DNA of 64,000 nt from Eublepharis macularius (lineage: Eukaryota > Chordata > Lepidosauria > Squamata > Eublepharidae), in NCBI RefSeq assembly GCF_028583425.1, contig NC_072800.1, positions 95,697,001 through 95,761,000 of the forward strand, in the 5' to 3' direction. The notes under the pieces were generated by a model. It was not told where the DNA came from, made no database searches, and was given only the letters and a program-made list of their open reading frames with translations. Made by a program: the position numbers and the translations under genes. Positions 1 through 11,903 of the stretch are shown here, piece after piece; the stretch's first letter is position 1, and the number at the start of each line of letters is the position of its first letter.

Positions 1-470
1 CGCGGAGCGCCCGCTTGGCTTGCAAGGTAGGCGGCCCGGCCGCTCGGGGTGGCCTTGCCTGCCTGGCCCGCATCTGCCCTGCCTCTGGCCCGCGCCGTGG
101 CGGCCCCCTCCTGGCGCAAAGGCGCCGCGGCCCTCAGGCGCCGCTTGGGGGTCCCAGCGCCTCCCGCTGGGCTGGGGCCCGGGGCCGGCTCTCCCGCCTA
201 AGCACGTGCTGGCCCGGCCCGTCGGGGCTCGGCTAGGCGGCGCAGGCCGGGAGGAGGAGGAGGCGGCGGCGCACGAGCTGGGCTCGGGTTGGCAGAGCCC
301 GCTCGCCCCCCGCCCCGCCCCCCGCCAGCCCTCGCGCAACGGGGACCCCGGCGCTGCTGGCCGCCCCCCCCCCCGCGCCCCCTTCTGCGGGGCAAGTTGG
401 GCTGCGGAGCGCTGCTCTGGTCCGGCAGGGCTCTTCTGGTGCCTCCCGCTGCCGGCCGCCCAGGGCACCG
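1..470. promoter_or_regulatory. CpG island at left edge, possible upstream first exon
   Basis: The first ~470 bases are GC-rich with dense CpG and GC boxes, like a promoter. CAAG followed by gtaggc at 27 could be a splice donor closing an exon that begins left of the window. It could be a distal alternative promoter of SMARCD3, since mammals use several first exons, or the promoter of a neighbouring gene. No coding sequence was recognised. Confidence 0.45.
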
Positions 471-1150
471 CCTTCTCCTTGGCTGGCGCCCATCCCGGCC
501 TTGCACTTGGAGCTGGAGATGCCCAGGACTTGTGGCCCGGTGCCAAGGGCTCCCATGGGCATCCCGAGCCCCGGGGAGGGCCGCAGGAGAGCGTTTCCGG
601 AGAGATCGCTGCCGAGACACAGCGGTTCCTCCTGCCCTCCCAGTGGTTTTGCTTTGCTGTCCCTGAGCTGAGTCAGCCTCCCTGGCAGGGAGCGAGGGTG
701 GGGGTCAGGGGGTCTGAGGGAGCAGGAGACCTGCTGTTTCATGCGCGGGGGTGGGGGTCACATGCCAGCCCCCCCCCCCCGCAAGATCTCTGACATGGAG
801 GCTGGCTCTGGACCGCACAAGCCCCTGCACCCACTCCATTCTTGCCTGCTTTGTGCCAAATGCATCACTGAAGGTCAGGCTAGACAGGGCCTTGCGGAGG
901 AGGAATCGGCCTGGTTTCTGCAGAGGGAAGTCCTGCCTCACCAGCCTTCGGGAGTCCTCTGACCCACACAGACAAGACAAGGCCGTTGCTGCTGGAAGCC
1001 CCTGGAAGTTCAGGTTTGCTTTGAATCCTGAACTCTTGGAAGGCAGCCAGTGAATGCTCGGACGTCCCAAAAGGTGTTGACAGAGGCCCTCCCCAAAGGC
1101 TCCTGAATGAATTTAGCAAGCGGGGTGGGGTGGGGGGTCCCATCTGGGGT
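470..1150. other. Unrecognised stretch
   Basis: No gene, RNA or repeat family recognised. It contains a poly-C run near 772-782. Confidence 0.5.
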
Positions 1151-1164
1151 TCAATGACTAGGAG

Positions 1165-1910
1165 CCGAGGCAGAGGGTGTGGTCAGTTCTCACAATGGAG
1201 GGGAGTGAGCAGGCCTGGGGGGGGGGGGTCTGCTGGGCTCCCTGTTGTCTCCAGTGCTATTTACTTGGCTCATAAACATCTTGGAGTTGGGAGTAAGTGC
1301 TGTAAAGTGAAGAAGTCTGCAGATCACAATGAATGATAAAGGAGGAGGAAAACCTGCAAGAAGGTCTCTTCTGCCTGGGAAAGCCTGCGGTCACAGGGCA
1401 GAGGAGTTTCAGTATGGGCAGGTCTAGAGCAGTGTCCTTCGGGGCACCCTCTTCACCGGTGGGGTCTGAACTGGCGTGGGCAGAACAGGAAAGAGATCTC
1501 AGAATCGTAGCGGGCAACTCAGAGGGGCCAACGCCATGCTGGGATTATTAGGAAAAGGACTGGAAATGGAACAGCCGATATTGCGATGGCCCCAAGGGGA
1601 TGCACGGTGGGGTCTCACTGGGAATGCTGTGTGCACCTTCTGCCTGCCATATCTCAAAAAGAACAAGACAGAACAGGAGCAGCTGCAGCAAAAGGCGAGC
1701 AGGAGATGGGAGAATCTCCCGTGGGCAGCAAAGCCTGAAGGGTGTTGGGGTTTCCCGTTCAGAGCAAAGGTTACCGCAGGCGGGGAGGGGGAGGCTAATA
1801 GGGGTTCATAATGTTAAATGTGGTATGAAGAAAGCTTTTTCTCCCTCTCCTATATTACTAGAACTATGTATCATCCAGTGAAAGAGATGAACGGTGTAGT
1901 GAGGACAGAC
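1165..1910 (+). mobile_element. CR1-type LINE, degenerate 3' half
   Basis: The order of typical CR1 landmarks is kept: 'ctcacaatggaggggagtgagca', 'gctcataaacatcttggagttgg', 'cagatcacaatgaat', 'gaaaaggactggaaatggaacagccgat', 'ctttttctccctctcctatattactagaa' and 'catccagtgaa' all parallel the copy at 16150-16945. The reading frame is broken throughout, so this is an old fossil. Confidence 0.65.
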
Positions 1911-2067
1911 GAGAGAGAGCTCGGTACCCCACATGTGATAAAATGATGCAGTTCATTGCCAGAGGGCAGCGTGGCGGCCGCTTGCTTGGGAGGTGACTTT
2001 CCAAGGGAATTAAATGTATCTGTGAAGGAGCAGTCTATCAACAGCCATTTGCCCCTGTGGCTATGTT

Positions 2068-2322
2068 AATAACAACAACAATCGATTTATATACCACCCT
2101 TCAGGATGACTTAACACCCACTCAGAGCGGTTTACAAAGTATGTCATTATTATCCCCGCAACAACGAACACCCTGTGAGATGGGTGGGGCTGAGAGAGCT
2201 CTGAGAGAGCGGTGACTGACCCAAGACCACCCAGCTGGCTTCAAGCAGAGGAGTGGGGAATCAAACCCTGTTCTCCAGATTAGAGTCCTGCGCTCTTAAC
2301 CACTACACCAAACTGGCTCTCA
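2068..2322 (-). mobile_element. tRNA-derived CORE-type SINE (family A), near full length
   Basis: Read on the minus strand it begins gagagccagtttggtgtag, with a tRNA-like A box and a B-box-like gggtttgattcc, then a CORE/MIR-like part (agctgggtgacc, tcagagctctctcagcccc, cctcacagggtg). It ends in an L2-like tail (ctgaagggtggtatataaat) with a short (ttg)n. The same family recurs at 11642, 12520, 22710 and 23255. Confidence 0.85.
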
Positions 2323-2324
2323 GA

Positions 2325-3040
2325 GGCAGCGAGCAGGCGATTGCCAGTTGTGTGGGGCCAGGTTGTTGCCTTCATGCCCTTCCCACTGGCTTCTCACGAA
2401 TGTGGGGCTCTGTGGGGCCTGGTCTGCTTGGCAGCAAGGCAGCTGTTGCCTGTGGACCATCTTCCCCTTTCTCCATGCCTTGCGTGGGTTTACGTGGAAT
2501 GGAGAGCAAGAGAAAAGCCCCGCTGGAATCTTCTTTCCGCTCGGTGCCCCCATTGCAAGGCCTGGACTTGGTGGGCCAAATTGGGGTGAAATTTTTCTGC
2601 CTTGCAGTACCCAGTGGAACAAAGTGGATTCCTTTTCTGCAGTTGCCAGTCTTTTTGCCAGTGGCTTGCAAGTGTGATGGCTGATGCCCTCACGGTCTGG
2701 TCTGCTCGGGTACCCCTGTTGAATGCCACTTATCTTCCAGAAGGAGCCCGCCGATTCAGAGCCTTCGCCTGATGGTGAGTCTGCCCCCTCCTGCTGAGTG
2801 GGAGATGACATACCAGCCTGATCTTCAGGGAGTTGTAAAACCATTTCCTGGAGCCTTGGGTGGGTCTCCTGCGGGGCGTTGAGAGTCTCTACAGAGCCAC
2901 TGCACAAGCTTTGCATCTGGAGTGCACCGTTCGGTATCCTGCCTCGTCAGCTTTCGTCTCTCAAGTTTTTTTCTTTTTTTAAAAAGAAAGATCCTCTCCC
3001 TCCCTTTCGCTGCATAGATAAGAGGGAACAACAAGTATCT
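2325..3040. other. Unrecognised stretch
   Basis: No gene or repeat recognised. The open frames here lack conserved features on both strands. Confidence 0.5.
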
Positions 3041-3215
3041 CTATATATTTACTTCGTGTATGCCCCGCCTTTCTTCCGAGTGGGGATCCAAAGTAGTTTA
3101 TATTGTTCTCCCCTTCTTTATTTTATCCTCACGACAGTCCTGAGGTAGGTTAGAATGCGAGTGTGTGCCTGGTCCAAGGTCACCCAGTCAGCTTTCCTGG
3201 CAGAGTGGGGACGGC
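3041..3215 (-). mobile_element. MIR-like SINE (family B), partial
   Basis: Contains the recurrent minus-strand signature 'tttatcctcacgacagtcctgaggtagg' and 'ggtccaaggtcacccagtcagc', as in the copies at 30785, 54061 and 60640. On the plus strand of the element this is the CORE plus 3' end of a tRNA-SINE. Confidence 0.65.
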
Positions 3216-3943
3216 TGAGTGGGCTTGCTGGCATACGTGGAGCTTTGGGAATCTCACCAGCAGCAGCAGCAGCAGGGGCGGGGGGGGGCAGGGGTGCTGT
3301 GCTCCTCTTCTTCCTCCGAGCAGCAGAAACAAACAGATGATGCAACACAACCCACACGGTGCCAGGGTGCCTGATCTGCATGACTGGCACGAAACCTCGC
3401 GCTGGACTTTTCTGGGCGCAGAGCTGGGATTCTTCAGTGGGCGCTGTGGTCTGGCTCTGCTTCTCTGCCTCTCCTGTAACTCTACGGGAGGACCCGCATC
3501 CGTGTGTTCTAGAAGAAGGCTCTCCCTGGGAGAGAGCCACGCAAGCGTTCTTCTCCGGGGTGCCAGTGCTGAGTGGTGGAAGGAGAGCAGGGCACCGTGT
3601 GGATACACACAAGGAGGATCACGTCTCCGGTCGTTTTTCTTGAGCTCCGAGCTTAACCCCTGGAGCCTGGGCCCGGATTAAGAGGCGGGCCTGGCAGAGA
3701 GTGATACCCGGGAATGAAGATGAGAGGCAGCAAGGTCTTCTGCGTCCAGTTCTGCTCGGGCGTTTAGGGGCTGGGGTGGCTGTGGGTGTGTGTGTGTGTG
3801 TGACTGTGTGTGCAAGTGTGCCCCTTTCCAAATTCTCCTCTCTACGGAAGCTGGTCAGCACAGGATGTTCTTCTGTGTTACAGAGAAGACCGACGGTCAC
3901 TTGGAGCCCAGCATTGTCTCCACTGATTGGCAGCCATGAGCAT
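3216..3943. other. Unrecognised stretch with (CAG)n and (TG)n
   Basis: Holds a short (CAG)5 at about 3259-3274 next to a G-rich run, and a (TG)n tract at about 3783-3803. No gene recognised. Confidence 0.5.
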
Positions 3944-4030
3944 AAGGTCGTAGCTCAGTAGCAGAGCGCCTCTGGGCAGGTGGAAGGTCACAGGTCCAGT
4001 CCCTAGCATCTGCTGTTTGACACGGTCCCA
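3944..4030 (+). repeat. tRNA-like SINE head, fragment
   Basis: 'gtagctcagtagcagagcgcctctg' followed by a B-box-like 'caggtccagtccc' resembles the tRNA-derived head of a SINE of the type at 41137. Only the head is visible. Confidence 0.45.
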
Positions 4031-7000
4031 GGGCTGGAGGAGCTGGCAGGAGGCAGCGCCCTCTCTTCCTCCTCTCCCTGCTTTCCTAGCTACTCATCAA
4101 CGAGGATGACCCCGGGATGCCTTCCGCAGGCAAAGCAAATGCTCTGAGCTCTGCTTCGTTGCAGCACCCTTTGGGTAGATCGGAGCGTGCTTTAGGTTGC
4201 CAGGAAATTGCTTTACACATTTTGGCTGAGAGTCAGTTTTATTTTTGTTTCTTTATCCAAAGGAGCTTGGGACGCTTGCAGAAGGGCTGTGCAACCCTTG
4301 GAACTGGTCGGGACCTCCAGGGTTGCCCCCCTCTGGCCTCATGGCACTTGGGCAGTCAAGCTGCTCCGCCTGCCCCTCCAGCTGGAGAATGCCCATTGCG
4401 GTGCCAAGAGAGCCATGTGGGGTAAAGCCAGTGCTCTCTCTCTGGCTCAGGGGCTGCCCAGGAGATGGCGGGGCTGCCTTGCTGCCCGGGGCCCTCTGTG
4501 CTGTCCTGAGACTCAGGCCTCTGGCGCTTTGCCCCTGGAGCCCTGGGCTTCTGATTGGTCTGGAGTCCCCCCCCCCTCCGTGCATCCAAGCGCAACTCCT
4601 TTTGTACGTTTCTGGCCTTGCTCTTCCTAGTCCCCTCGTTCCCTGCTCTTGCGCCTGACTGGCACGACACAGCATATCTGGCACGGGGTCCTTGCTCCAG
4701 ACTCTATTAACTGTGACCAAGGAAGGCCTGCATTTGTTGGCAGTCTGCCCTGCTGGGGAAAGTACAAGGCCGTCCTAAGCAGGGTGGCACCTTTCTGCGC
4801 CCACTGGGGTTAAACTTTGCTTGAGACGGCACAGTGAGCAATCCTCTCGGTGAGGCTTGGAAGGGGGGTCGGTCAGTGAGCACCCCTTTCTGCCCCCTAA
4901 GAAGGAGAACAGAAGGGAAGTTGGGCTGAGGCCCGCACCTATAGGAGGGCTTGCTGAGGAGAAGGGGCTTCGGCCAGAGATCCCTTTCAGAGGGGTGGGA
5001 GAGCCTGCCCTGGCTGACAGGGCCTTGCTGCCTGGGAGCAAGAGAGGCAGTTGGGGTCGGTGGGTGGGTGGGTGGGAGGCAGCCTGTCAAATCTGAGAGA
5101 GGAGCAGCACCTCCCCCCCCCCTTTGGGCCACTGGCCGTGATTGAGACCAGCATTGCTGCAGACTGGTGTTTGGAAAGGACTTGCTAAACCGATGCCCCA
5201 AATGCAGCCACCACCGAGCAGATATTCCCGGCCAGGCTAGAGGGGGGGCTGACAGCCACGCAAATGCGGCACTCAGCATGGATCGGGAGTGTCTTGGACA
5301 CCCTTCTCAAGAGTTTAGCAGAGAGCGTTTAAAAATTAGACTCTCTTCCTTGGCTCGCCATCTGGGGCAGAAGTTTCTGAGGGGCACGCGAAAAGAACTG
5401 AGAATCGCAGACCAAACAGGCGGTGTCTTTCTGAAGAGCAGGGGGTCAGGGCCGTGGAAGGGCGGGGGGGAGGGGGGTCGAAGAGCCTGAGTCCCACTTT
5501 GGCCTTTTGCTTCCTCCGCGCTCCCAGGGGCCGTGTGTGGCCCGGCAGGCGCATCTCCGTGCTGCAGTCCGTGCCAGGGGACACGAAGCAGCCAGGGGCC
5601 CCTTTGCAATCCCCCAGCCCTGCCCAAGAGGCATCTGGAGTGGGGGTGGATCCCCCCAGGACTGGATCCTAGAGGTGGCAGCCACTGCTTCTTGTCCTAG
5701 CATAAGCCTTGTGCCCCTCCACCTCCTCTGCTACTGCACGGGAGCCTTGTCCCAAATGCCCCAGCCTGCGTGGGAGCTGTGAGCCGGCCAGCGGTGGGTG
5801 GGTGTCCGGCACGCCACACAACCCGTTCATGTAAAACCCCTCATAGACTTTGGCTAAACCTCCGGAACCAGGAGAGAGTCTTGGCAGGCTTTACGAGGTT
5901 GCTCAATCTCCGGCTGCATCTCCCCAGCAACGGGAAAGGCATTATACTGTTCCCATGGAAACTGGGGAGAAGCATTTGGGAAGGAAGGAAAGGAGGAAGG
6001 AAGGGAGGAAGAAGCTTCTGTGTGGCTCTTGGCAGGCTTGGAGCCGCCGCTGCTGCTGCTGAGCTCTTTGTCTGCAGGTCCGGGGGCTGGAGAGGAGGCA
6101 GACACGGAAGGGACGGCTCTGGCTGGCTCCAGGTTCTGGTCTGATCAGCTGCCCGGGAGAGCGGCTGGGGGGGGGCGCCTGTGCTCTTTCTCCCCCCCCC
6201 CTTCAAGGTGCTCCTGCTTCACTCCATCATCCCTGGCACCAGGGAAGGGGGGGTTGGTTGGTGCAGCCTGGAAGGCAGGCAGGCAGGCAGGCACTACCAC
6301 GGCCGGCCTGAGAGACGGGGAGGCACCCAAGAGCCGGAGAGCAAATCTGAGGACGGGGCAGCCGGGTAAGCACAGAGTTGGTCCCTCCCCCTGGGGAGAT
6401 GTGAAGCCCAAGGCAGAAGCTGCCTCATTGTGGGGGGCATTGGGTGGTGGGAGGTGGTGGCTTTGGGGGGGGGCGACATCAGAGGGTGTCAGTGGGTGGC
6501 TGGAGCAGAGCCAGAGGAGCAGGAGGGGCTCTTGGGTGGCCCCCGAGGAGCGTGGCAAGTGGTCCTCCTGTGAGGGGAGGGAGTCCTGGGGGGAGGGGCA
6601 CTGCTCATTGCCCTCCTGGTGGGAAGAGGGGTGGTAGGGGCACCCCTGATGCTGCACCCGCCATTGTGCAGCTGCTTGGCTTGTTGGGTGCAGAAAGGCC
6701 TCTGTGCCCCCCCACCCCCGCAGCACCAGTGAGCGAGGTCATGAGGCTAGAGTGGAGGCGGGGCCACTGGCCCCCCTTCCCTCTCGACTCTTCAGGGGCC
6801 TCCACCATGCGGCTGCTGGGGAAGGCGGAGCCTGGTCCAGGCCTGGTGGCCTGGTGGGTTAGGGTTATGCCAGGGCTTGGGAGATTCTGCTTTGTGCCGC
6901 TGTCTCCAGGAGAGGTTTGGCACAGCCCCTTCTGAGTCGTCTTCTAGGGGCTGCTCTATCCTCTGTCCCACTGGTCAAGGCTTGCATTTCTGAAAGCAGA

Positions 7001-7186
7001 AGCAGGCAGAACATGAAGTTCCATTTTTCTGGCTGTTCGGGAGATCTGGGGTGCCTCTCCAGATGCCTGAACAACTTTGGGAGAAGGGGGGGGGTGAAGC
7101 CAAGAGCAGAGGGGGTGAGGCTTCTTCCCTGCCCCTACGCAGGTCCCTTTCTGTAGGGCATGCATCTAGGTTCTGGCTTGGAGTCC
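4031..7186. other. Unrecognised 3.1 kb stretch
   Basis: No gene or interspersed repeat recognised. Low-complexity tracts include (ggaa)n-like sequence at 5978-6013, (ggca)n at 6273-6291 and several G or C homopolymers. ATG ACC CCG GG near 4105 recalls the human SMARCD3 alternative start MTPG, but the following codons do not match. Confidence 0.5.
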
Positions 7187-7418
7187 ATAACAACAACAAC
7201 AACAACTGTGCTCATATACTGCTGTTCTAGACAGATGAGTGCCCAACTAAGAGAGGCGAAGAAAGTCAGCGCTGTTACCATCCCCGCACTACAGCTGGGG
7301 AGCTGCACCTGAGGGGAGGGGCTTGCCCAAGGCCACCTGCTGAGCTCATGGCAATGGTGGGATTCGAGCCAGCAGAGTGCCGCTTTGCAGCCTGACCACT
7401 TCACCACTATTCTACAGC
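7187..7418 (-). mobile_element. tRNA-derived CORE-type SINE (family C)
   Basis: Starts with a (caa)n tail at its 3' end. It contains 'aagtcagcgctgttaccatccccgc', 'ggcttgcccaaggccacctgctgagctcatggca', 'gggattcgagccagcagagtgc' (B box on the minus strand) and 'gaccacttcaccac'. The same order is seen at 39782-40165. Confidence 0.7.
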
Positions 7419-8289
7419 AAGAGCTTGCTTAGGTGCAGAGGTCTGGTGCCAGTGTCATTGCTGACCTTTCTTAGGAGCCCATCCACTGTGACCACTGAGA
7501 CACACAGCCGATGGAAAAGTCCGGTTGGCAACTGCTCGCCTTCACCATGATGCAACAGCAAGGGCAGGGAAGGTGCCCTTGGTGTGGGCTAGCGACGAGT
7601 GGCATTCTAGGTTTTTCCCCAACTTGTGGTGGGTGTGTTGTTAAATTTCCCCAAGAATCTGCTTCCAATTCGCAGAGGTGTTTCCCAGGATACTCTGCTA
7701 GTTTTCTGCTAGTTCCGGGGTTCATTGGAGGGGCTTATTTGAGGGGCTTGTCTGTTCAAAGCGTTGGATGCTGCTCCCCCAACCAAAGGGGTCTTGAGGC
7801 AGCTGTGCCCGCCCCCCGCCCACATGCTCTCCGTCTTAGGACTAAGGGGGGCCTGCTGAGGTTGGTGTCTGCCTGGAGCCCCAAACGTGTAATGGTGCTG
7901 CCTAAAGCAGCCACTGGAGCTCGGACAGTCACGTGCCCTTCCTTCCTCCCTGTCCTCCAAGAACCTTGGGGTGGTTGTGGATCCCTCCTTTATTCTCACA
8001 GCGTTCCTCTGAGGCAGGCCAGGTTGAGACCTCTTCAGGAGGCTTGGAGGCAAGCAGGGACTCTACACTCGGGCTCCTCAGTACTTAGTTGCAGCCGCAT
8101 GGGGGTCCGCCGTCCCCATTTCCTGTCGCTGCTGCTGCTGCAAGCATAGGGACGCTGGTGCCGGCAGAAGGGCTCCCACAAAGGGGGTCTGTGTGCCCTC
8201 CACCAGCGGGCATTTTTTCCTCCATTGCGCCACCAGAGGGCGTTTTTAAGAAAGGTAATTGCTACTGAGTAACAACCCCGTTCTCATTT
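7419..8289. other. Unrecognised stretch
   Basis: No gene or repeat recognised. A (gct)n run lies at 8130-8141. Confidence 0.5.
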
Positions 8290-8476
8290 CAGGTGGGTGG
8301 CTATGGTGGGCTACAGTAGAAGAGCCAGATTTGAGCCCAATAGCTCCTTAAAGACCAAAAGGATTGTCCGGATAAATATAAGCTTTCAAAAATCCCCTTC
8401 ATCAGATACCATCTGACAAACGGAGTTTTGGCTCTCAAAAGTATTGCTGCTACTAGGCTGGAATCTTGCAGTGCCT
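8290..8476 (-). mobile_element. Penelope-like element terminal fragment
   Basis: Shows the terminal signature shared by the copies at 14290, 17380 and 20657: 'agtagaagagccagatt', 'tccttaaagaccaaaagg', 'ataagctttcaaaaatccccttcatcagat'. Divergent and non-coding. Confidence 0.6.
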
Positions 8477-10226
8477 TTCTAACCATCTGTTGCCATAATC
8501 TGCAGTTCCTCTAAACGTCCAGGTTTCATTTTTTAAAAGGTAACTTTCTAGCCCTTACCTTTGCATCAGTGGCAAGGGCTAGGTGTGTGTGCCTTTCAAA
8601 GGAAAGCGAGGGGTTCAGCTGCACCAGTAGATCGTGGCGGCAGGTTGTCGGAGTGTGGGTGCGCCATGTCTTGATGAAAGGCTCTCTGGTTGGGTGGGCA
8701 GTGGCCATGAAGGCAAGGGAAGCGGCGCCCCGAGGAGCTCGACCTTTTGAATTGCTCAGCTTTCCAACGAGACAGCTTGCTAGTATGTCTGGTCTGCGTT
8801 CTTTTGGGAAGATCATATCCAACCGAGTATGAGAGGGAACAAACGTGACATCACAGAGCAATTTTGGGGAGTGGGAAACAGGAGGCTGTTGTGACGATGT
8901 GACACAAAATCAAGGCACGGAGAAACCTCTGTGTAGAAGCTGCCCTAGTTCGGTGCTCTGGCTGCTGCACGTTCTGGCTCTAGTGGGAGGGGCAGAGGGC
9001 ACACGCACTCCGGTGCCCGTTTCCTGATACCTTCTGGCTGCTTTGATCTCCAGAGGGGAAAAGAGAGACCGCTTGTCCCTCCCTTTCTCCTCCCGGTGTC
9101 GAGGGTAGCCTGGAAGAGCGTTTGTGATGGCAAAATCGGGGCGGGCACTGCCACGGCCCGGCCCATTTGCCCCCCCCTCTAGCTGCCTTTGGCATGTCTA
9201 GGGTCTGAATGGGGTTCCTGGTAGCACACAAGCCCGTTGCTTCCTGGACTGGCAAAGGGTTTGGTTGTGGTCGGTGCCCAAATGCCCTGGGCATGCCCCA
9301 CGGATGCTCCCTGCGGCTTCTGGGATCTGCTGCCCCTCTGGGTGACTAGAGCCAGGCTGGGCTGGGACATTCGTCTGTCTGTGGCTGACCAGGCCTGGCT
9401 GGAGGAGGGCGACCAGGGGGGTTTTCATTGGTTGGTTTGTTCTTTTGACGATGTCTGTGTTTGTGCGGCTGGACCGCCTCTCCTGGGCTCACCTCTGCAG
9501 ATGCATAAGCGAGCCCATGGCCAGGGTGTGTGGCTGGCCCCTGTAGGGCCTCGTGGGCTCTTTGCACAGCCCGTTGCTTTGTCCTGAGGGCAGCACAGTG
9601 CCCGAAGGGGTCGCTGGGCCCTCCCAAGGGAGGCTCCTGCCTTTCTTCCCTCCAGCTCCATTGCAGAGGACGTGGTCCCTGGGGGGAGGCTGGCGGCAGG
9701 GCCTTGTCCGCCAGGATGCCTGCAAGCCCCGTGCATGCTCCTTTTAACCGTCATGTCATACCTGCTGCTTCTTTTCGTTTGCTGTCCTTATAAAAACTGC
9801 GTTCCCCGTCCGAGGGATGTACCCAGCAGCCAAAGGGCAGGGCAGGGCCCTGCCTCCGTGCTCTCCTTGATGCTCCTTGAAGCCAGGAGTGGAGCTAGGG
9901 AGGTGCTGGGGCACAGTGTCTGCAAGCCGGGGGAAGGAAGTGGCCTCTGACAGGCTCCCTCCCGAGTGACAAGTTTGTGTCGTGGCTCTCTGGCTGCCAG
10001 AAGGACGCACAGTGGGCTGGCTTTGTGGCTGGCCAGGCAGCAAGAAAGATGCCGCCTGCTTGCGGTGCGACACCTCATGGCTGAGCGGAACGCCTCCCTG
10101 GCCAGTCCCTGGAGCGGGGGGAGATGAGAGGATGCTTCCCTCCCCCTCTTTGTCTAAGTTCGAAGCCCAAAGCAGGGCCCTGCCGCAGGTGCCCTCTGCA
10201 AACCTGCCTCCTGTTTGATCGTGTGC
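8477..10226. other. Unrecognised stretch
   Basis: No gene or repeat recognised over about 1.75 kb. Confidence 0.5.
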
Positions 10227-10234
10227 CATTGAGG

Positions 10235-10748
10235 CAGGGCTGGATCGACGGGGGGGGGCAGGGGGGTAGTCTGCCCCCGGCGCCGCCAAAGAGGGGGTGC
10301 CAGGGCAGTTGTTCTGGGAGCATGCCTGGGGAAAGGCGAACTGCGCGGGTGGCCTCCCAGCCACCCGCGCTGCCTTTTGCCTTTCCCCAGGACAAGGGGC
10401 GGCTGGCTTGCCACGTGCCCCTTGTCCTGGGGAAAGGCAAAAGGCAGCATGGGTGGCTGGGAGGCCACCCGCGCAGTTCGCCTTTCCCCGGGACAAGGGG
10501 CGCGCAGCAAGCCGGCCGCCCCTTGTCCTGCGGGGCAGGTGAACGGCGCAGGCAGCCTCCGAGCCACTCGTACTTCCACCAGCTCCGTGGCATGCCGGGA
10601 CAGCCAGCTTGCTGCGGGGGCGGGGGGCGCCCCAGCGTGATGACATCACGGGAGTGACATCACGTGGCGCCAGGAGCGCACGCGCTATGTGCGCGTGCGA
10701 GCCTGACTACGGTTGCCCTGGGCACTCGCAACCGTAGATCCAGCCCTG
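10235..10748. mobile_element. hAT-type non-autonomous DNA transposon, 514 bp, GC-rich fold-back
   Basis: Perfect 8 bp target duplications CATTGAGG at 10227-10234 and 10749-10756 enclose terminal inverted repeats CAGGGCTGGATC / GATCCAGCCCTG. Eight-base duplications and CAGGG-type ends are the hallmark of hAT transposons. The interior (about 10322-10495) is a large imperfect palindrome, with arms of about 75 bp centred near 10405 and each arm holding a smaller palindrome (gcgggtggcctcccagccacccgc-like). Near the right end lie repeated TGACATCAC motifs. There is no transposase. Confidence 0.9.
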
Positions 10749-10756
10749 CATTGAGG

Positions 10757-11495
10757 AAGGGGGGCTTCTGGACTTTTAGGCTTGGGCTAGAGGGCCTCTA
10801 AAGCCCCTTGCCACTCCAGGGCTCTGTGAGCATTTCTGAGGACAGCCAGCTGGGAAGCCACCTGGGGGGGCTTGTCCCTTTGCCTGCATTTTAATTAGTT
10901 TGCTAACCGACATTTTATGTGGAACTTTGCCAGGTACTATGCTGAATTCATGATTTATTACATCCACAGCAATCCACACAGTCCACTAAACCAATAACCT
11001 GATGAAAAACTGGTATAAAAGATTGGTATAAGATCTTGACGAAGGCATGGTAGCCCCACCGGTTGCTGCCTTCCTTCACCTGACACTTATGGACTGAGTA
11101 TTTTGCAGACGGTTCCAGTATCTTCCCTAGTTTCAAAATCAGACTCGACTGGTCCGTTCTGTCCGGCACCACCCCCGAGGCGCCATTTGCCTGTCCCCTG
11201 TCTGCTTTGTGGCGCATGGCCCAGCCCCCAAGGTTTCTCACAGGTGGTAGGTGGAGGCTCTGAGGAGTCCTCGGGCAGTCCCGTTAGTACCAGGGAGGCC
11301 ATTTATTTGGCCCTGGAGACCTGGTTTCACGTAAGGTGTTTCCTGATTGGTCTCGAGCGACCATCTCGTCCCTTCCCCAGGCAGGCTTTCTTTCCAAGAC
11401 GGCACATGGTTCCCTTCTTAGAACAGGAGCGGAGCAGTTCTGCCTTCCCTTTGGCATTTCCCTGTCCTTGCTGAGCAGCAGGACTGCTGGTTTCT
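10757..11495. other. Unrecognised stretch
   Basis: No gene or repeat recognised. Confidence 0.5.
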
Positions 11496-11640
11496 TCACC
11501 TTTATTTATATTTATGTTACTTATAGTCGGCCTTTCTCACCAAGCCTCAAGATGGGTTACACAGTGTAAGTCAATGGATTAAGTGGCTGGGACATTCAAT
11601 AAACAAACAATACATCAGGAATTAGAAATTAGCAGAAATA
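11496..11640 (-). repeat. L2-type LINE 3' tail fragment
   Basis: 'tttatttatatttatgttacttatagtcggcctttctcaccaagcctcaagatgg' is the reverse complement of the 3' end 'ctgccttgagtctcaataagaaaggcagactataaat' seen at 21350-21390. A close copy lies at 22330-22470. Confidence 0.55.
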
Positions 11641-11641
11641 T

Positions 11642-11903
11642 GAGAGCCAGTTTGGTGTTGTGGTTAAGAGCGCAGAACTCTAATCTGGAGACCCGGGTTT
11701 GATTCCTCACTCCTCCACTTGAAGCCAGCTGGGTGACCTAGGGTCAGTCACAGCTCTTTCAGAGCTCTCTCAGCCCCACCCACCTCACAGGGTTTTTTGT
11801 TGTGGCGATAATAATGACATACTTTGTAAACTGCTCTGAGTGGGCATTAAGTTGTCCTGAAGGGCGGTATATAAATCGAATGTTGTTGTTGTTGTTGTTG
11901 TTG

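Noticed and set aside
4105..4135. ATGACCCCGGG as the alternative SMARCD3 start (MTPG...)
   Set aside because: Only the first four residues agree. The expected following residues and a donor in phase are absent.
9756..10649. 297-codon minus-strand frame
   Set aside because: Its N-terminal half reads through the GC-rich palindromic hAT-like element, which opens frames on both strands.
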